DNA of 64,000 bases, from assembly GCF_000423945.1 (NCBI RefSeq), contig NZ_KE384116.1, positions 62,001 through 126,000 on the forward strand, given 5' to 3'. The position numbers and the translations under genes are program-made. The notes under the pieces were generated by a model, which was not told the origin of the DNA, made no database searches, and worked only from the letters and a program-made list of their open reading frames with translations. Below are positions 7,275 to 15,312 of this stretch, piece by piece. The stretch's first letter is position 1. Each line of letters begins with the position of its first letter. Source of the stretch: Butyrivibrio sp. XPD2002. Lineage in GTDB: Bacteria; Bacillota; Clostridia; Lachnospirales; Lachnospiraceae.

Positions 7275-8480
7275 ATGAGAGTAAGAAAAGTTCTTGCAAC
7301 TGTAATGGCAGGCATTATGACTTTCAGTCTTTGTGCATGCTCGTCTTCGACAGGTTCTGCGCCTGCGTCATCAGGTTCTTCGTCCGGCGATACCATTAAG
7401 ATCGGTGTCTTCGAGCCTTCTACCGGTGATTCTGCTTCCGGAGGAAAGAAGGAAATCCTTGGTATGCAGTATGCAAATTCAGAGACACCTACTGTAGAAG
7501 TTGGTGGCAAAACCTATAATGTCGAGTTGGTTATGGCTGACAATGGTTCTTCAGCAGATAAGGCTCCTTCCGCAGCTTCTGAGCTGGTTGGTAAGGATGT
7601 ATCACTTGTTCTTGGTTCATACGGTTCAGGCGTTTCAATGGCAGGTGGTCCCAAGTTTGAAGAGGCTGGTCTTGCAGCAATCGGTGTAACCTGTACAAAT
7701 CCCAATGTTACAGCGGGTAACGATTATTATTTCAGAATTTGTTTCCTTGATAATTTCCAGGCTGACGTTCTTGCGAACTTCGCTATTGATAAGTTCTCAG
7801 CTAAAAAGGCTTATTGCCTCGGTGAGAACGGTAACGAGTACGATCAGGGTCTTGTAGTTTTCTTCAAGCAGGTGTTTGAGGCAGCTGGCGGTGAGGTAAT
7901 CACTGACTCCTTCCCGACAAACAACTCTGATTTCACATCTTACCTTAACAAGGCAAAGAGCGAAGGCGCTGATGTAATTTTTACACCTGTATCAATCGCT
8001 TATGCAAAACAGATCATGGAGCAGGCTGCTTCACTTGATATCGGAATTCCTTTCCTTGGATCAGATACTCTTGATGACAACATGGTTCTTGAGGCAACAA
8101 AGGGAACAAACCTCCAGCTTTACGTTTCAACCTTCTATCAGGAGGGTGGTTCAGAGGAATTCGATAAGGGCATCAAGGAGTACATCAACGGTAACTCAAG
8201 TGCACTTACAGCAAACGGTGGAAATGACACAATCTCAGCAGTTACAGCAATGGGTTATGACGCATACTATGTAGCTCTTGAAGCAATCAAGGCTGCAGGC
8301 TCAGGCGATAAGGCTGCCATCAAGTCAGCTATTTCAGGCGTTAAGTATGACGGTGTATCCGGCTCAATCGCTTTTGATGAGGTCGGTGATGCAGTTCGTG
8401 ACACAGCTTACATCAAGACTGCAGATACAGCTACAGGAACATGGGAATTTGAAAAGGTTCAGACCGGTAGCGCAAAATAA
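7275..8480 (+). CDS. livJ: Branched-chain amino acid ABC transporter substrate-binding lipoprotein
   Basis: A 401-residue periplasmic-binding-protein type I component that captures Leu/Ile/Val or related ligands outside the membrane. A lipoprotein signal (VLATVMAGIMTFSLCAC) places the lipid-modified Cys near residue 22, followed by a Ser/Gly-rich linker. The body has hallmarks of the LivJ fold: IKIGVFEPSTGDSASGGKKE, VLGSYGSGVSMA, and SEGADVIFTPVSIAYAKQIM. The true ATG is 7275, preceded by GAGGAGGAATTT; the TTG at 7257 is part of that ribosome binding site. It is first in an operon with LivH, LivM, LivG and LivF. Amino acid specificity cannot be fixed from sequence alone. Confidence 0.95.
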   Translation: MRVRKVLATVMAGIMTFSLCACSSSTGSAPASSGSSSGDTIKIGVFEPSTGDSASGGKKEILGMQYANSETPTVEVGGKTYNVELVMADNGSSADKAPSAASELVGKDVSLVLGSYGSGVSMAGGPKFEEAGLAAIGVTCTNPNVTAGNDYYFRICFLDNFQADVLANFAIDKFSAKKAYCLGENGNEYDQGLVVFFKQVFEAAGGEVITDSFPTNNSDFTSYLNKAKSEGADVIFTPVSIAYAKQIMEQAASLDIGIPFLGSDTLDDNMVLEATKGTNLQLYVSTFYQEGGSEEFDKGIKEYINGNSSALTANGGNDTISAVTAMGYDAYYVALEAIKAAGSGDKAAIKSAISGVKYDGVSGSIAFDEVGDAVRDTAYIKTADTATGTWEFEKVQTGSAK

Positions 8481-8504
8481 GAAATTTTAAAGGATGATAT
8501 TTTT

Positions 8505-9392
8505 ATGGAATACGTCATTTCAATATTACTCTCCGGTATATCAGTAGGTGGTCAGTACGCGCTTATCGCTATCGGATACACTCTCGTATACGGAATACTT
8601 CGTCTTATCAACTTTGCTCACGGCGATGTATTCATGGTTGCCGGACTTCTTGGAATCTACTTCACAGCGACCCTTCCTATAGGAGGGTCGCTTCCTCTGG
8701 TTATTTTGGTAACTGTTCTTCTGGGCTTCACCATTGAGAGAGCAGCATATAAGCCCCTTCGAAATGCACCCAGAATGTCAGTTATGATCTCGGCTATCGG
8801 TGTCAGTTACCTTCTGCAAAATACTGCGACCTACGTAACTGGCGGACAGCCCATGACATATCCTACAATTCCGTTTTTGTCTGACACGGTGAATGTAGCA
8901 GGAACTCAGACAAAATGGGTAGTTATCATCACTCCCATTCTTGTGCTTGTTCTCGTCTTTGCACTTACCCAGCTTATAAACAGAACGAAAATCGGTATGG
9001 CCATGCGTGCTGTTTCAAAGGATTTTGAGACAAGCCGTCTCATGGGAATTAAGATTAACAGCGTAATTTCTGTCACATTTATTATTGGTTCAGCTCTTGC
9101 AGCAGTTGGTTCTATCCTGTTCTTTACGAACTATCCTGCGATAACTCCTACTGCCGGAGCAATGCCCGGACTTAAGGCATTTGTTGCTGCTGTTTTTGGA
9201 GGAATCGGTTCGATCCCCGGAGCTGTTATAGGTGCGTTCCTCATTGGTATCTGTGAGACCATCATCAAGGGACTGCCCTCAGCATGGGATGTTTCCGTAT
9301 TTTCCGATGCATTTACTTTTGCGCTTCTGATAATAATTCTGGTATTCAAACCGCAGGGACTCTTCGGAGAAGCTGCTACTGATAAGGTGTGA
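8505..9392 (+). CDS. livH: Branched-chain amino acid ABC transporter permease LivH
   Basis: A 295-residue permease of the LivH type with eight to nine membrane helices. The conserved N-terminus (SGISVGGQYALIAIGYTLVYG, then LINFAHGDVFM) and the coupling-helix region VSKDFETSRLMGI are clear. It pairs with LivM to form the translocation channel for substrate delivered by the lipoprotein upstream. It follows livJ after 24 bases and is followed by livM after three bases, so it sits inside one polycistronic message. Confidence 0.95.
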   Translation: MEYVISILLSGISVGGQYALIAIGYTLVYGILRLINFAHGDVFMVAGLLGIYFTATLPIGGSLPLVILVTVLLGFTIERAAYKPLRNAPRMSVMISAIGVSYLLQNTATYVTGGQPMTYPTIPFLSDTVNVAGTQTKWVVIITPILVLVLVFALTQLINRTKIGMAMRAVSKDFETSRLMGIKINSVISVTFIIGSALAAVGSILFFTNYPAITPTAGAMPGLKAFVAAVFGGIGSIPGAVIGAFLIGICETIIKGLPSAWDVSVFSDAFTFALLIIILVFKPQGLFGEAATDKV

Positions 9393-9395
9393 CGT

Positions 9396-10592
9396 ATGAA
9401 ACAAAAAAAGATAAATCTAAGAGCATTGGCAGCTATCGCCGTGATGCTTTTAATAATTATACTTCTTGAAAATATAAGCTCCATTATTCCGGGGCTTCCT
9501 CAGGTGTTCTGGCCCACAAGTCCTTTGTTCACCGTGTTAAAAAAGGCTGCCGTATACTCACTGGTTGCGGTATCAATGAACCTTCTTAACGGTTTTACAG
9601 GGCTGTTCTCACTGGGACAGGCAGGCTTTATGCTCCTTGGTGCATACACCTACGCAATCCTCATGGTGCCTGCAGCTTCCAAGGAACAGGTATACTACCT
9701 CTTTGGGGGATGTGCCTTCAATTCATCAATCATTGATATTCTCGGCGGTATCTTTGGAACAACAGGTGTGGGCGGAGCCATCAGCATGATAATTGGCTGC
9801 ATCATTGCAATTATTCTTGCAGGCTGCGTTGCAGGATTTTTTGCTTATCTCATAGGCTTCCCTGTACTTCGCTTGAAAAGTGATTATCTTGCGATCGCAA
9901 CCCTTGGTTTTGCAGAGATTCTCCGTGCCATTTTCCAGTGGCAGAAGCTCGGTAAAATTACAAACGGTGCAAACATGATAAAGGGCTTCCCGACATTTTC
10001 AAGCTTCAATATCACAGACGGAGCAGGACACGAGATAGTAAGACTATCAACATTTGTACCATTCCTTATCTCAACTGTCTGTATCGTGATAATTGTGCTT
10101 CTTATCAACAGCTCATACGGCAGAGCCTTCAAGTCCATCAGAGATGACGAGGTTGCTGCAGAGGCTATGGGAATCAATCTCTTTAGTCACAAGATGTTAT
10201 CCTTTGTTATTTCCAGCTTCTTTGCGGGAGTTGGCGGTGCACTTTTTGCAATGTATGTTGCCAACGCACAGGCTAAGGCATTCACATCTGTTATGACCTA
10301 CGAGATTCTTCTTATCGTTGTTATCGGCGGAATCGGCTCCGTAAGCGGAAGCGTGCTTGCTACTTTCCTGTATGTTGCATGCTCCGAGTGGTGGCTCAGA
10401 TTCCTCGACAGTGAATTATACATTGGTAGCTTCAAAGTTCCGTTCCTTAGAAACGGTTTCCGTATGGTGGTATTTTCAATCGTCATCATGGTAATCGTGC
10501 TGTTCTTTTCACAGGGAATTATGGGAGAAAAAGAGATTAGTTTGGCAGCGCTTTTTGACAGAAGCTCTCGAAAAAAGGAAAGGAAAGAATAA
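9396..10592 (+). CDS. livM: Branched-chain amino acid ABC transporter permease LivM
   Basis: A 398-residue LivM-type permease. Typical LivM motifs are NLLNGFTGLFSLGQAGFMLL, the loop LKSDYLAIATLGFAEI, and the coupling segment FKSIRDDEVAAEAMGI. An insertion between residues about 95 and 140 lengthens the protein relative to shorter LivM members, which is common in Clostridia. It lies three bases after livH and three before livG, and forms the second half of the membrane channel. Confidence 0.95.
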   Translation: MKQKKINLRALAAIAVMLLIIILLENISSIIPGLPQVFWPTSPLFTVLKKAAVYSLVAVSMNLLNGFTGLFSLGQAGFMLLGAYTYAILMVPAASKEQVYYLFGGCAFNSSIIDILGGIFGTTGVGGAISMIIGCIIAIILAGCVAGFFAYLIGFPVLRLKSDYLAIATLGFAEILRAIFQWQKLGKITNGANMIKGFPTFSSFNITDGAGHEIVRLSTFVPFLISTVCIVIIVLLINSSYGRAFKSIRDDEVAAEAMGINLFSHKMLSFVISSFFAGVGGALFAMYVANAQAKAFTSVMTYEILLIVVIGGIGSVSGSVLATFLYVACSEWWLRFLDSELYIGSFKVPFLRNGFRMVVFSIVIMVIVLFFSQGIMGEKEISLAALFDRSSRKKERKE

Positions 10593-10595
10593 GAC

Positions 10596-11444
10596 ATGGG
10601 GAACGCTTTACGTCTTGAAAATATAACAATGCAGTTTGGCGGCGTTGTTTCAGTTAATAACCTGACCCTTGATGTGGAGGAGCACAAGATCACCGCACTG
10701 ATAGGACCTAACGGTGCAGGAAAAACCACAGCGTTTAACTGCATCACAGGAGTTTATCAGCCCACCAACGGTCAGATAGAGTTTATGGGTCAGCCCATAG
10801 TAAGAAATCACCCGACAGGAAAAGCTGCAAAAACCTACAAGGGTGAGAACGCGGATAAATATGCGAAAGATGCAGTTCTTTCACCGACTCCGGATCAGAT
10901 TACAGGTCTTGGAATTGCCCGTACTTTTCAGAACATCCGTCTCTGGAAGAGCATGACTGTTTTTGACAACGTGCTTATTGCAAAGCATCAGCATGCTAAG
11001 CAGAATGTCTTTTCCGCAATTTTCAGAGGTAATATGGCTGAAGAGAAGAGGATGAGAGAGGAGACCATGGAGCTTCTTAAGGAGCAGGGTCTTGATGCCT
11101 ACAAGGATGAGCTGGCAGTCAGCCTTCCGTATGGTCTTCAGAGACGCCTTGAGATTGCAAGAGCTCTTGCAACAAATCCCAAGCTCCTTCTTCTTGATGA
11201 GCCCGCTGCCGGAATGAACCCGCAGGAAACTATCGAGCTTGCTGAATTTGTAAGACAGATAAGAGATAAGTATGATCTCACAGTTTTCCTGATTGAGCAT
11301 CATATGGATCTTGTCATGAATATTTCTGATTACATTTATGTAATCGATTTTGGAAGTGAGATAGCGCAGGGTGTTCCTAAGGAGGTTCAGCAGAACCAGC
11401 GAGTTATCGAGGCATATTTAGGTGTAACTGAGGAGGAAGGCTAA
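10596..11444 (+). CDS. livG: Branched-chain amino acid ABC transporter ATP-binding protein LivG
   Basis: A 282-residue ATPase of the LivG type. Walker A GPNGAGKTTAFNCITG, the LivG-type IARTFQNIRLW, signature-like SLPYGLQRRLEIARAL (the LSGGQ loop is SLPYG, as usual in LivG), Walker B LLLLDEPAAGMNP and H-loop IEHHMDLVM are visible. It contains a roughly 25-residue insertion around NHPTGKAAKTYKGENADKYA compared with enteric LivG. It powers transport together with LivF. A 152-base gap with two hairpins separates it from livF. Confidence 0.95.
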   Translation: MGNALRLENITMQFGGVVSVNNLTLDVEEHKITALIGPNGAGKTTAFNCITGVYQPTNGQIEFMGQPIVRNHPTGKAAKTYKGENADKYAKDAVLSPTPDQITGLGIARTFQNIRLWKSMTVFDNVLIAKHQHAKQNVFSAIFRGNMAEEKRMREETMELLKEQGLDAYKDELAVSLPYGLQRRLEIARALATNPKLLLLDEPAAGMNPQETIELAEFVRQIRDKYDLTVFLIEHHMDLVMNISDYIYVIDFGSEIAQGVPKEVQQNQRVIEAYLGVTEEEG

Positions 11445-11452
11445 TCTGTGAA

Positions 11453-11545
11453 GACTTGGTGAGGTTTTTGCGAACCTAGTCTGAACGTGTTCTGGGGAGC
11501 GAAGCGATGTGCAGATCACCTGGCGAGGTATTTTCGAGCCTGGTG
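11453..11545 (+). promoter_or_regulatory. Twin intercistronic hairpins between livG and livF
   Basis: Two hairpins of the same design: GACTTGGT / ACCTAGTC (11453-11481) and CACCTGGC / GCCTGGTG (11517-11545). Each has a four-pair outer stem, one T-T mismatch and a three-pair inner stem closing a loop of the form GAGGTNTTTTNCGA. Their starts are 64 bp apart. There is no U-run, so they are not terminators; they may be RNA processing or stability elements. Confidence 0.5.
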
Positions 11546-11596
11546 AGATGTCATACAGAGTAGATCAGAACTTCCGAATGAATTGGAGTGATATTT

Positions 11597-12313
11597 ATGA
11601 GCGAAAAGGTTTTACAGATAGACAACTTACAGATTGGATATGGCGGTATCGAGGCTGTCCGCGGCATAAGCTTTGACGTTAATAAGGGCGAGATTGTTAC
11701 CCTTATCGGTGCTAACGGAGCGGGCAAGAGCTCAATACTTCGCACCTTATCCGGACTTGTTAAGCCCAAGGGCGGCAAGGTAATCTTTGAGGGTGAGGAC
11801 ATTACCGGTAAGGATCCTACTCTCATCGTACAGAAGGGAATGATGATGGTTCCCGAGGGAAGAAGGATTTTTCCTAATCTTACAGTACTTGAGAATCTTA
11901 AGATCGGTGCTTATCTTAGAAATGATGATCTTGAGCAGGATATTGAGATGGTCTTCGGATACTTCCCGAGACTTAAGGAGAGAGCATGGCAGGCAGGTGG
12001 TACTCTTTCAGGTGGTGAGCAGCAGATGCTTGCTGTTGGACGAGCTCTTATGGGAAGACCCAAGCTCCTTATGATGGATGAACCTTCTCTTGGACTTGCT
12101 CCTATCGTAGTGCAGGGTATATTCGATATTATCCGCAAGATTCACGAGGACGGAGCTACTGTTCTTCTTATCGAGCAGAATGCGAACATGGCGTTGCACG
12201 TTGCTGACAGAGCGTATGTTATCGAGAACGGTAAGATATCAATGGAGGGCACCGGCGCAGAGCTGCTTGAGGATGAGCAGGTTAAGGCAGCGTACCTTGG
12301 TAGTGCGAAGTAA
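11597..12313 (+). CDS. livF: Branched-chain amino acid ABC transporter ATP-binding protein LivF
   Basis: A 238-residue LivF-type ATPase. Walker A GANGAGKSSILRTLSG, the MMMVPEGRRIFPNLTVLENL region typical of LivF, the full signature LSGGEQQMLAVGRALM, Walker B LLMMDEPSLGLAP and H-loop IEQNANMAL are all intact. The start at 11597 is preceded by TTGGAGTG; the GTG at 11588 overlaps that site and is unlikely. It is the last gene of the liv operon, closed by a terminator at 12390-12427. Confidence 0.95.
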   Translation: MSEKVLQIDNLQIGYGGIEAVRGISFDVNKGEIVTLIGANGAGKSSILRTLSGLVKPKGGKVIFEGEDITGKDPTLIVQKGMMMVPEGRRIFPNLTVLENLKIGAYLRNDDLEQDIEMVFGYFPRLKERAWQAGGTLSGGEQQMLAVGRALMGRPKLLMMDEPSLGLAPIVVQGIFDIIRKIHEDGATVLLIEQNANMALHVADRAYVIENGKISMEGTGAELLEDEQVKAAYLGSAK

Positions 12314-12389
12314 GGTGGGTTTTGTTAGGTATTGTAGATAATAGAAGAGTTGTAGATATTTGATGAGAGTTTCGGGTATCTAAAATGTT

Positions 12390-12427
12390 GGGCTTCATGA
12401 AGTGGTTGCTTTGTGAAGTCCTTTTTT
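12390..12427 (+). terminator. Terminator of the liv operon
   Basis: GGGCTTCA (12390-12397) pairs with TGAAGTCC (12414-12421) with one G-U pair, followed by TTTTTT. Confidence 0.75.
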
Positions 12428-12884
12428 GTGGTTTTGGGGATATGATGGGAGCTATGAAGGTTTTTTTGGCGGGAGGTGGGGACATTTGCTTTGCTTTTTT
12501 GTTCTTTTTCAGTGTTCTTTTTCTTTTTTGGGGTGGCGTTACGCCTGTGGTGTGCTTTTTATGAAAATAGACTGAATAGATTGTTAGTCTAGAGGCGGTT
12601 GTTTAGCCCTATTTTGGGGTGTGTTACGCCGGTGGTCCTGTAGGAGATGATATAGACGTACCAGGTTCTGAAATAAAGTATAGTTTTCGGAGGGCTGTTA
12701 CACCTACTGACTTAGAATGTACTATACTGACTGAATTTTCTTATCCAAAAATTTGTTGAAAAAGGGTTCCTCATAAAATGAACGCTATGGAGTTCAACCG
12801 ATACCTCTTTCAACAAGCTTATAGACGTAACGCATACGAAATAACGATAACTTTTAAGGAGAAGCGTTAAGCCGGGAATACTTT

Positions 12885-13028
12885 ATGCAAGCTTTTAGAC
12901 GTAAAGGGATGAAAAACACCCCGCTAAGGGAGAAGACAAGAGCAGGAAATAGTCGCAAAATTGAAAATAATTACACTAGTGACCGTGAGAAGGCATATGA
13001 GCAGATGATGACTATGAAGCGAAGTTAG
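12885..13028 (+). CDS. Possible small basic protein (47 residues)
   Basis: An open frame from ATG 12885 to TAG 13028 coding for 47 residues, rich in Lys and Arg (begins MQAFRRKGMKNTPLREK). An intrinsic terminator begins four bases after the stop, which suggests the stretch is the end of a transcript. A second short frame just upstream (12778-12870, 30 residues) contains the similar phrase FQQAYRRNAYE, as if both were remnants of one repeated or decayed gene. The ribosome binding site is poor. I do not recognise a family; it could be a real small gene, a relic or chance. Confidence 0.25.
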   Translation: MQAFRRKGMKNTPLREKTRAGNSRKIENNYTSDREKAYEQMMTMKRS

Positions 13029-13031
13029 AAT

Positions 13032-13066
13032 GAATGCTTCCTACATTATGTAGGGTATTCTTTTTT
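13032..13066 (+). terminator. Intrinsic terminator before the aminopeptidase gene
   Basis: GAAT..CCTACAT / ATGTAGG..ATTC stem with two internal mismatched bases, followed by TTTTTT (13061-13066). Confidence 0.7.
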
Positions 13067-13151
13067 ATAAGAATAATGTTGACAAAAATAATTTACAGAT
13101 TTATATTTAGACAAACATCAAATTAGAAACATAAAGAGAGGAAAGATAATT

Positions 13152-14165
13152 ATGAAAATGGATATATACAAGAAAATAGTTAAGGCTGCCGGAATAATGA
13201 CAGGAGATATGGTGCTTATCCAGTACTGGATGGAGGAGAGCTTCAGTGATGATGTGGCATTTTTGCAGGCAGAGATTGCGGCTGCGGGAGCTACACCTGT
13301 GATGGTGGTTCAGAATCTGAAGATAAGTCAGATGATAAATGAGAATGCGACGGAGAACACTTATGGCGATAAGTTCTTCAAACTGTATGAGGATGCGGAT
13401 GTGGTCATCGACCTGATGGAGAGACCGGTAGGTGTTCTTACTAAACCTCTTGAGCCTGAGAAGATGCAGCTTCTTGGTCAGTATATGGGAAGGCTGTTTC
13501 AGACCTGTGCAACCAGGAGGAAGATGCTGCAGCTTCGCGTTCCTACAAAGACTATGGCCGAGAAGGAAGGTCTCTCCTTTGAAGAATATCGTGAGAGAAT
13601 GGAAGCAGCGCTGGACATTGACTACGATGCACTTAAGGATGAGTGCGAGAAGCTTAAGGCGGTTACAGAGAAGCATTCAGGTGTTACAATTATGACCGGA
13701 GATGGGAAGTATGCGCTGGACATGGCATTTGGCGACAGACAGTGGAGCGTGGATGCCGGAGATGGCGACATTCCCTGCGGTGAGATTAGCGTGGCGCCTG
13801 TCGAGAACGAGACCAACGGCGAGGTTTTCTTTGAAAAGATATATCTCCCGGATGCGGAGAATCCGAGAATCAGACATGACTTTTACAAGGTAGTTCTCAC
13901 AGTAAAAAATGGTGTAATAGAGAGCTCTGACAATGACGATTTCAACAAACTTTTAGAGAGCTATGGAAAAGAAAACAGCACAATGTGCGAGCTGGGAATC
14001 GGCATGAATCCCGGAGTGACAAGTCTTTGCGGCTGCGCAGTACTTGATGAAAAAATGATAGGAACCTTCCATATCGGAATCGGAGATAATACAATGTTTG
14101 GTGGAGAGAACGAAGCGGACTTCCACAACGATCTCGTGGGTGTGGGAGAGCTTAACTGGAAGTAA
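13152..14165 (+). CDS. M29 family aminopeptidase
   Basis: A 337-residue cytoplasmic metallo-aminopeptidase related to AmpS/aminopeptidase T (MEROPS M29), which removes N-terminal residues from peptides. The C-terminal metal-binding half is recognisable: CELGIGMNPGVT, then GTFHIGIGDNTMFGG, and HNDLVG at the end, providing the Glu, His and Asp ligands typical of the dinuclear site. The N-terminal half (GIMTGDMVLIQYW) is the helical and substrate-gating domain. It is somewhat shorter than classical M29 enzymes of about 400 residues. AGAGAGGAAAG precedes the ATG. It is followed by an independent small gene after 117 bases. Confidence 0.85.
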   Translation: MKMDIYKKIVKAAGIMTGDMVLIQYWMEESFSDDVAFLQAEIAAAGATPVMVVQNLKISQMINENATENTYGDKFFKLYEDADVVIDLMERPVGVLTKPLEPEKMQLLGQYMGRLFQTCATRRKMLQLRVPTKTMAEKEGLSFEEYRERMEAALDIDYDALKDECEKLKAVTEKHSGVTIMTGDGKYALDMAFGDRQWSVDAGDGDIPCGEISVAPVENETNGEVFFEKIYLPDAENPRIRHDFYKVVLTVKNGVIESSDNDDFNKLLESYGKENSTMCELGIGMNPGVTSLCGCAVLDEKMIGTFHIGIGDNTMFGGENEADFHNDLVGVGELNWK

Positions 14166-14282
14166 AGCTGTTTTTGTTTGGAAGAAAAAAAGCCAGAACC
14201 AACATAAAGCCAAGAATAATAAACTTAGCGCCAAGAAAAATAGCATTGGCGAATTAAATAGAAAAGTTTGGGAGATTTAATT

Positions 14283-14633
14283 ATGAGCGAAAAAGGACAA
14301 GAATTTTTTAAATATCTTGATGATAGAAAATCAGCAGTTTTATCGGAAGTAAAATCCCTCGCTGCAGAGGACAGAACAGACGAGAGCAACATCTTAAAGG
14401 CCAAGGCCAACATCTACGACATCAGCAAAGCTGTGTTTGGAGTGGCTGAAAAGGCAGTTTCAGAGGAGCAGCTTAGGGATGAGTTTTTGAAGAAGTTTGG
14501 TAACATCACAGGTCAGTGGGAGAAGGCCTACGAGCAGGCAAAGGTCCATGATGACAGCTACAAGATACTTGTTGAGGAAGCCAAGCTTTCAGCGGTAAGT
14601 GAGATAAAAGAGAAGGCTGCAGAGCTTTTTTGA
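14283..14633 (+). CDS. Small helical protein of unknown function
   Basis: A 116-residue, charged, almost entirely alpha-helical soluble protein without Cys. No family recognised. The ATG at 14283 is preceded by GGGAG, and the TTG at 14268 belongs to that site. It lies 14 bases before the ArsR-DUF2087 gene, so the two form an operon; the regulator may control it or bind it. Its repeated Lys/Glu helices would suit a protein-protein interaction role, but no function should be assigned. Confidence 0.7.
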   Translation: MSEKGQEFFKYLDDRKSAVLSEVKSLAAEDRTDESNILKAKANIYDISKAVFGVAEKAVSEEQLRDEFLKKFGNITGQWEKAYEQAKVHDDSYKILVEEAKLSAVSEIKEKAAELF

Positions 14634-14647
14634 CTGGGAGGTAAACT

Positions 14648-15205
14648 ATGACTGAGACTCAGGCGATAGCACTGTTTAAATGTCTTGCAGATAAATCGAG
14701 AATACAGATACTTAAGTCCCTCATGACAGAGGAGATGTATGTTGAGCGACTTTCTGAGAGGCTGGGACTTACACCTGCAACCATATCCTTCCACTTGAAA
14801 AAGCTTGTGGATGCGGGAGCTGTGAAATTCAGGAAGGAGCAGTACTACACGATCTACTCCATCAATGACGAGGTCTTCAACGTGACTATCCTTGATATTT
14901 TGAAGGAGGAGTCCGAGGAGAAAAATCTTCAGAAGGAGCGTGATGATGCGTACAGGAAGAAGGTAATCGACAGCTTCTTCGAGTATGGCAAGCTTAAAAG
15001 TATTCCCACTCAGCGCAAGAAGGAGCGCATAGTTCTTGAGGAAATCGCAAAGGCCTTCGAGGAAGGAAAGGAATACACAGAGAGGGAAGTTAATATAATA
15101 ATCGCCGATTTTAATGATGACTTCTGCACCATTCGAAGAGATATGGTTGCGGAAAAGCTTCTTGAGAGGGATAAGACAAAATATAAAATCCGCAAGAATT
15201 GGTAG
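14648..15205 (+). CDS. ArsR-type HTH regulator with C-terminal DUF2087
   Basis: A 185-residue two-domain regulator. Residues 1-85 are an ArsR winged helix: LFKCLADKSRIQILKSL, then the recognition helix region LGLTPATISFHLKKLVDAG. Residues about 110-185 match DUF2087: GKLKSIPTQRKKERIVLEE, YTEREVNIIIADFNDDF, TIRRDMVAEKLLER. No metal-binding CxC is seen in the ArsR part, so metal sensing is unlikely. DUF2087 often accompanies HTH or acetyltransferase domains, and its role is unknown. A strong bidirectional terminator follows. Confidence 0.88.
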   Translation: MTETQAIALFKCLADKSRIQILKSLMTEEMYVERLSERLGLTPATISFHLKKLVDAGAVKFRKEQYYTIYSINDEVFNVTILDILKEESEEKNLQKERDDAYRKKVIDSFFEYGKLKSIPTQRKKERIVLEEIAKAFEEGKEYTEREVNIIIADFNDDFCTIRRDMVAEKLLERDKTKYKIRKNW

Positions 15206-15255
15206 GTTTACGACAATAATGTTTAGGAGAACAAAGTAATAAAGAAAAAGTAAGA

Positions 15256-15303
15256 AAAAGTCTTCCCTGAAGTGATTAATACAATCTACCAGGGAAGACT
15301 TTT
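15256..15303. terminator. Bidirectional terminator
   Basis: A 14-bp perfect stem AAAAGTCTTCCCTG / CAGGGAAGACTTTT, ending in T-runs on both strands, between the convergent ArsR and coaBC genes. Confidence 0.88.
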
Positions 15304-15312
15304 ATTATGATA

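Larger units (their letters stand above)
12428..13151. other. Intergenic region with degenerate repeats and short frames
   Basis: No recognisable full gene. The first part is T/G-rich. GTTACGCC occurs at 12538 and 12623, GACGTACC near 12655, GTTACACC at 12697 and AGACGTAA near 12823 and 12894; these resemble the motif of the phased array at 34195-35105 but without its regular spacing. Two short frames (12778-12870 and 12885-13028) precede an intrinsic terminator. The last 80 bases carry the upstream region of the aminopeptidase gene. Confidence 0.5.
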
